Shown here: one piece after another, positions 60,430-64,000 of the stretch
How positions within the stretch are numbered: the first letter of the stretch is position 1
How the letters are laid out: every line of letters starts with the position of its first letter
DNA from: Fraxinus americana
Taxonomy: Eukaryota > Streptophyta > Magnoliopsida > Lamiales > Oleaceae
Reading direction: 5' to 3'
DNA: 64,000 nt
Assembly: GCA_035079005.1 (NCBI GenBank)
Contig: CM068706.1
Span: 23,733,272-23,797,271, forward strand
The notes under the pieces: generated by a model
Database searches by the model: none
Told to the model about the DNA's origin: nothing
The model's input: only the letters and a program-made list of their open reading frames with translations
Position numbers and translations under genes: made by a program

Positions 60430-62189
60430 GAACACGTGGAAGATAGTTCTTGTTGACATGCATCAACATCAATGGCACCCGCTGGTATACTGTTATGCAT
60501 TGTTGTTGATCTCTTTCCTTTGCTTGTCGTCGAAGGTGCTTGTACGTACATTTGAATGAAAGAGAAATATTTTTAGAGTTTCGTTTACATTTAGAGGAAA
60601 ACAAACTAAAATACCTTCTTGTTCTTCGAAGTTGACTCCAACGGGCTCTTCCTTCGAAGTTTCTTAGGCGCGTCCTTTTTCTTCGTTGATTTTGGATCCC
60701 GTACGCTCCCACTGCAATTACTTTGTGAACCAGTGCCTTGAGAGACTAAATGCAAATTATGGTGCGAAGGGACATTGCTTCCACTATTCGACTTTGTCAT
60801 CATAAGCTTTTTATGTTGAACTTGTATACATTCCATTATGGTACAAGTCCAAGCTTCATCATCTGCCACAAGGTCTACAACTTTGGCGAAAGCTTGACAC
60901 ATATCATCATATCTCAACTGTCCAGGAGTACTAATCAGCCTATAATATTTTACTGCAATCTTCATGTACGGTCTATTGACATCTCTCCTCCATCTTTGCA
61001 GTATATACATATCAGGCAATTGAGTGACGTTGTTACTTATCAATACTGCGATCACATGTCTGTAAACAATTCCCCAAAACTCAAATAAATGGCAGCTACA
61101 AAAAATTTCACATTTCTCTCTATTAAATGAAACAAAAAATGTGTATACTTTACCCACGAACTCAACTTGAACTTCCTTAAATTTTGAAATTGTGTACACT
61201 GTCTGAAATTGCTTCTCTATTTCGTATGTTGTAGCACATGGAACCATTTGGGAGAACAACTTGAAATCAGCCTGGAACTCCTTCTCTACCTTGTTTCTCA
61301 TTGCTTGGTACCCAACGAGCTCTGTTCTGGTATAATCCCGACAACCAATTGTTATCGTGCAAATCATAAGTTTCGATCATCGATTCCCAACCTTGTTCAA
61401 ATTCTTCAACCGTCTGGGAATCATAGACCAATACATGTATTGCTGAAAATATCGCACCCTTGTCAATTATCAGTCCAAAATACATTCTTTAGCCGTGAAT
61501 CATCGTCTAAATCCATACAAAAGTAAAATTCCCCACACCTTGCTTGCATATATGAAAAATATGATTGAATTGCTACTGCATCTCCATCTCCAAGGCTTAA
61601 TCGCCTCACTTGTGTAATGTAGTTTCGACAATCCTTCTCCACGCAAGTCATATTTTCATATCCACCCGCTTCAACAACTGCAAAATTGAAACTTTTGTGC
61701 AAAGGGATTCCTGCCATGTCATTGACTTCAAGCTTTCGTTTCACATGTACACTCAGTTCTCGATTACATCGATATAACCTCGACTTTGTAGGACTTGTTT
61801 TATGATTGTGATCGAGGTGCACTGTGTTAATTTTCCAAATACCGTGATTATTATCTGCGGAGATCCTGGCTTTACAACCTGTTTGAATTGTTGGTTGTGG
61901 CTTCAAAGAACCGCTTGTACTACGACTTCTTTGGGGCTTCACGACTGCATGTGAACGTCATATATCTCAAAACTCCGTCATCATCCTTTCTCGAGTTCCT
62001 TTTCCTCACCGGAAAACCTAATTTGTAAGAATATCTTTTGTAAAAATCGAACACCTCTTTTTCATCATTGAACCGCATTCCTACCTCTGGCACAATTATA
62101 CCATCTCCTAATACTGTTTCATTTTCAACTATATGCGTACCGGATTCCACATTCACATTTTCAGGCTTTTCCAAAAAATTATCTTCCAT
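60430..62189 (-). pseudogene. FAR1-type MULE transposase with catalytic core deleted
   Basis: From the ATG at 62187-62189: FAR1 DNA-binding domain MRFNDEKEVFDFYKRYSYKL and LRYMTFTCSREA (to about 61930), a frameshift, then GCKARISADNNHGIWKINTV, LDHNHKTSPTKSR and YFCMDLDDDSRLKNVFWTDN (to 61463). The sequence jumps to VYDSQTVEEFEQGWESMIET and NNWLSGLYQNRARWVPS (about 61275-61440), then NKVEKEFQADFKLFSQMVPC and the SWIM zinc finger CEIFCSCHLFEFWGIVYRHV (about 61050-61300). Between these blocks the MULE transposase core with its DDE residues is missing. A last exon (about 60548-60430, VQAPSTTSKGKRST) may follow an intron with donor GTATTT at about 60615. Non-functional by frameshift and deletion. 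Confidence 0.82.
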
Positions 62190-62989
62190 TATTTATTCTC
62201 CTGCGATAAAATTAGAATTCAGTTTCAACAAAACATAAAAAATCCATAATTTGGCATTTATGCAAAATAATGAGTTCAACATAGCAAACTATTTTCCCAT
62301 GTACAGTTTGATTAGCACGAAAGAATTCATAAAATTACTTACTTCCCTTTATAAATATCCAGAATTCAGACACTTGAACAATTACAATATTAATTGAAAT
62401 TCACACATTCAAATTGAAGTCTGGCATAATTTAAAAACCACTCCAATTGAAGTTTCCTTGTACCGCTAATGCCTCACATTGTACAAGAAAAAAACCAAGC
62501 TGACATCTCTTCAAAATGAAGAATGGCAGTCAGGAAAGGAACTCGTGAAATTTCCAGCTATGTTTAACAAAGAACTAATAAATAATTTTAGTATTTTCAC
62601 TGAACAAATGCAAACATACCTTCGAACGAGAAATTATTCCTCCAATGGAATTTTCATATTGCCGAAGCTGAATGTGAATTTACAAACTGGATGGATAATT
62701 GCCAGTGCACGTCGACGGTAGTGCAGAGTTTTATTTCGGGGGAGAGAAAATGGTAGTGCAGGGTTTTAAGTGTCGGTGATGTGGACGGTAGTGGAGGTGT
62801 TTGATTTTGGGGGTGGGAAAATGGAGTGCACTGGTTTGGGGAGGGAAAATGGAAATTGCCGCCCAAACTAATGGGTTTCTTTCCATTTTTCTTCTTTTCA
62901 TCTCAGCCATCCATGCCCATTTAATCTCCACAGTCCACGTCATGTTGTGAAGCAATGTTGTAGCCCAACATTGTACAACAAGATTTTCC

Positions 62990-63195
62990 CTATAATATAC
63001 ATTATTTGTGGCTATTTCGTTGTCCATCCCACACCCAAATATATTTATAGCTGAACTTGATCGTTGGAGTGCTTGTGAACGCCTTCCCCATTGTCAAAGA
63101 AGGTCACGTGCATCTAACATTTGTCCAAGTTTGCAAGAATTTGACACTTGAATAGCACTTGTGATTTATTGGCCACGCTGTTTGGTAGAAAATTG
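62990..63195 (+). repeat. 3' LTR of the Tat/Ogre-type element, last part
   Basis: Continues the LTR after the MULE: CGTTGTCCATCCCACACCCA, GGTCACGTGCATCTAACATT and ATTTGACACTTG match 50690-50830. Similarity fades after about 63190. Confidence 0.7.
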
Positions 63196-63255
63196 AAGTC
63201 AATATGAAATTAATGACAAAGGAGAGAACAAAATTTTTCTACTATGCCATTAAGA

Positions 63256-63258
<3 letters not shown>

Positions 63259-63342
<84 letters not shown>
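63259..63342. repeat. (AT)n microsatellite
   Basis: A pure AT run of about 42 units after the end of the gypsy LTR. Confidence 0.98.
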
Positions 63343-63347
<5 letters not shown>

Positions 63348-63471
63348 CAAATAGTTAAAACTTAGTAGAAAATTTCTCAAAAAAATCGTCGCTCCAATAT
63401 TTAACCAAAAAATTTCCAACCGCCCTTTTTGCTTAGCTTCTATGGAGGCTCTTGAGTGTCATCTCAAATAC

Positions 63472-63559
63472 CTTTCTTCTTCTCCTCCAATTCATCCTCA
63501 GTTATGTTTATGCCAATAACCCTTGCTTGTGTCCTAATCATTTCCCATGCGAACATTTG
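63472..63559 (-). other. candidate internal exon of an unidentified gene
   Basis: On the minus strand a pyrimidine-rich tract ending CTCACTCTTCCAG precedes an open segment reading QMFAWEMIRTQARVIGINIT and then EDELEEKK, followed by a donor (AAAG then GTATTTGAG). The 88-bp size and both splice signals suit a plant exon. The family is not recognised and the rest of the gene was not found. Confidence 0.25.
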
Positions 63560-64000
63560 CTGGAAGAGTGAGCGAGGGAGAGACAGAATGAGGAAATAAA
63601 TGAGCATTGAAATCTGAAATTAATGATCACCAATGTTCATCTTATGATAAGTGCCAGTGACATTGCATATTAATTCATTGGTAGATAAACTTATGTTGGA
63701 TTTTAATATTTGACTTAATCAATGGATTGATATGACATGTCATCAATGCTTTGCATAATAAGACCACCGATCCTCATTAGATAATTTCTCTATATAAAAT
63801 TTTTTATGAGTAATATCTTCCATTAAATATTTTCAATGCATGAGCCTTTAAATACATTGTAGATAAAAAATGAAAATATGTTAATTAAATAAATACATTA
63901 ATTAAGACTATTTAATTAGTATGTGTATAAATAATAATTTATTATATCAGTCAAATTAATGAAACGTTTATAATGTTATACATTAAACTCAATATTTCAT
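63560..64000. other. AT-rich sequence to the window end
   Basis: No gene or structured repeat recognised. Confidence 0.4.

Overview
This window reads as AT-rich nuclear DNA of a flowering plant, probably a eudicot. The evidence is plant-type Athila and Tat Ty3/gypsy elements, several Ty1/copia elements, hAT, Mutator-like (MULE), PIF/Harbinger-like and CACTA-like DNA transposons, a FAR1-type transposase and an OVATE-family gene. Nothing looks bacterial or organellar. Only one ordinary host gene looks complete: an intronless OVATE family protein gene at 14453-15028 with a TATA box upstream. Nearly all the rest is a nested transposon graveyard.

Region by region. 1-7445: an Athila-type gypsy LTR (193-1352) with Athila internal sequence on both sides. 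Its gag-protease remnant is split by a 1.57-kb hAT element (1965-3537) that carries a fragment of an amino-acid transporter gene; RT, RNase H and integrase are absent. 7446-9900: the 3' end and LTR of a copia element, interrupted by a lone Athila LTR and a small MITE. 10.5-13 kb: further LTR remnants. 13.4-16.2 kb: the OVATE gene, an unassigned small ORF and a Tourist-like MITE. 17.1 kb: a hAT MITE. 19359-22552: a hAT element with a perfect 8-bp target duplication and an almost intact transposase disabled by two adjacent TGA codons and a changed catalytic Asp. 23.9-27.0 kb: a deleted copia on + and a copia gag relic on -. 28566-28884: a fold-back Mutator-type MITE. 29519-30424: a short hAT element. 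31.2-31.9 kb: a CACTA-like end broken by a MULE MITE. 32270-39810: a copia element with well-preserved LTRs but ruined coding sequence. About 40.1-45.6 kb: a second copia element with recognisable gag, protease, integrase, partial RT and RNase H. 46560-47939: a MULE with long terminal inverted repeats. 48559-50064: a deleted relative of the 19.4-kb hAT, with its right end tandemly duplicated. About 50.1-63.2 kb: a Tat/Ogre-type gypsy relic whose 3' LTR is cut into three pieces by a MITE and by a 5.06-kb FAR1-type MULE (57933-62989).

The genes do not form a pathway; their relationships are order of insertion. The most unusual cargo is in the MULE at 57.9-63.0 kb, which has a FAR1-like transposase relic on one strand and, diverging from the other terminus, a small CCHC plus GRF-type zinc-finger gene. 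Coordinates of elements with target site duplications (TSDs) were read by eye and should be near base-exact; LTR ends without TSDs are approximate. Family names rest on protein motifs and terminal sequences recognised without a database search.
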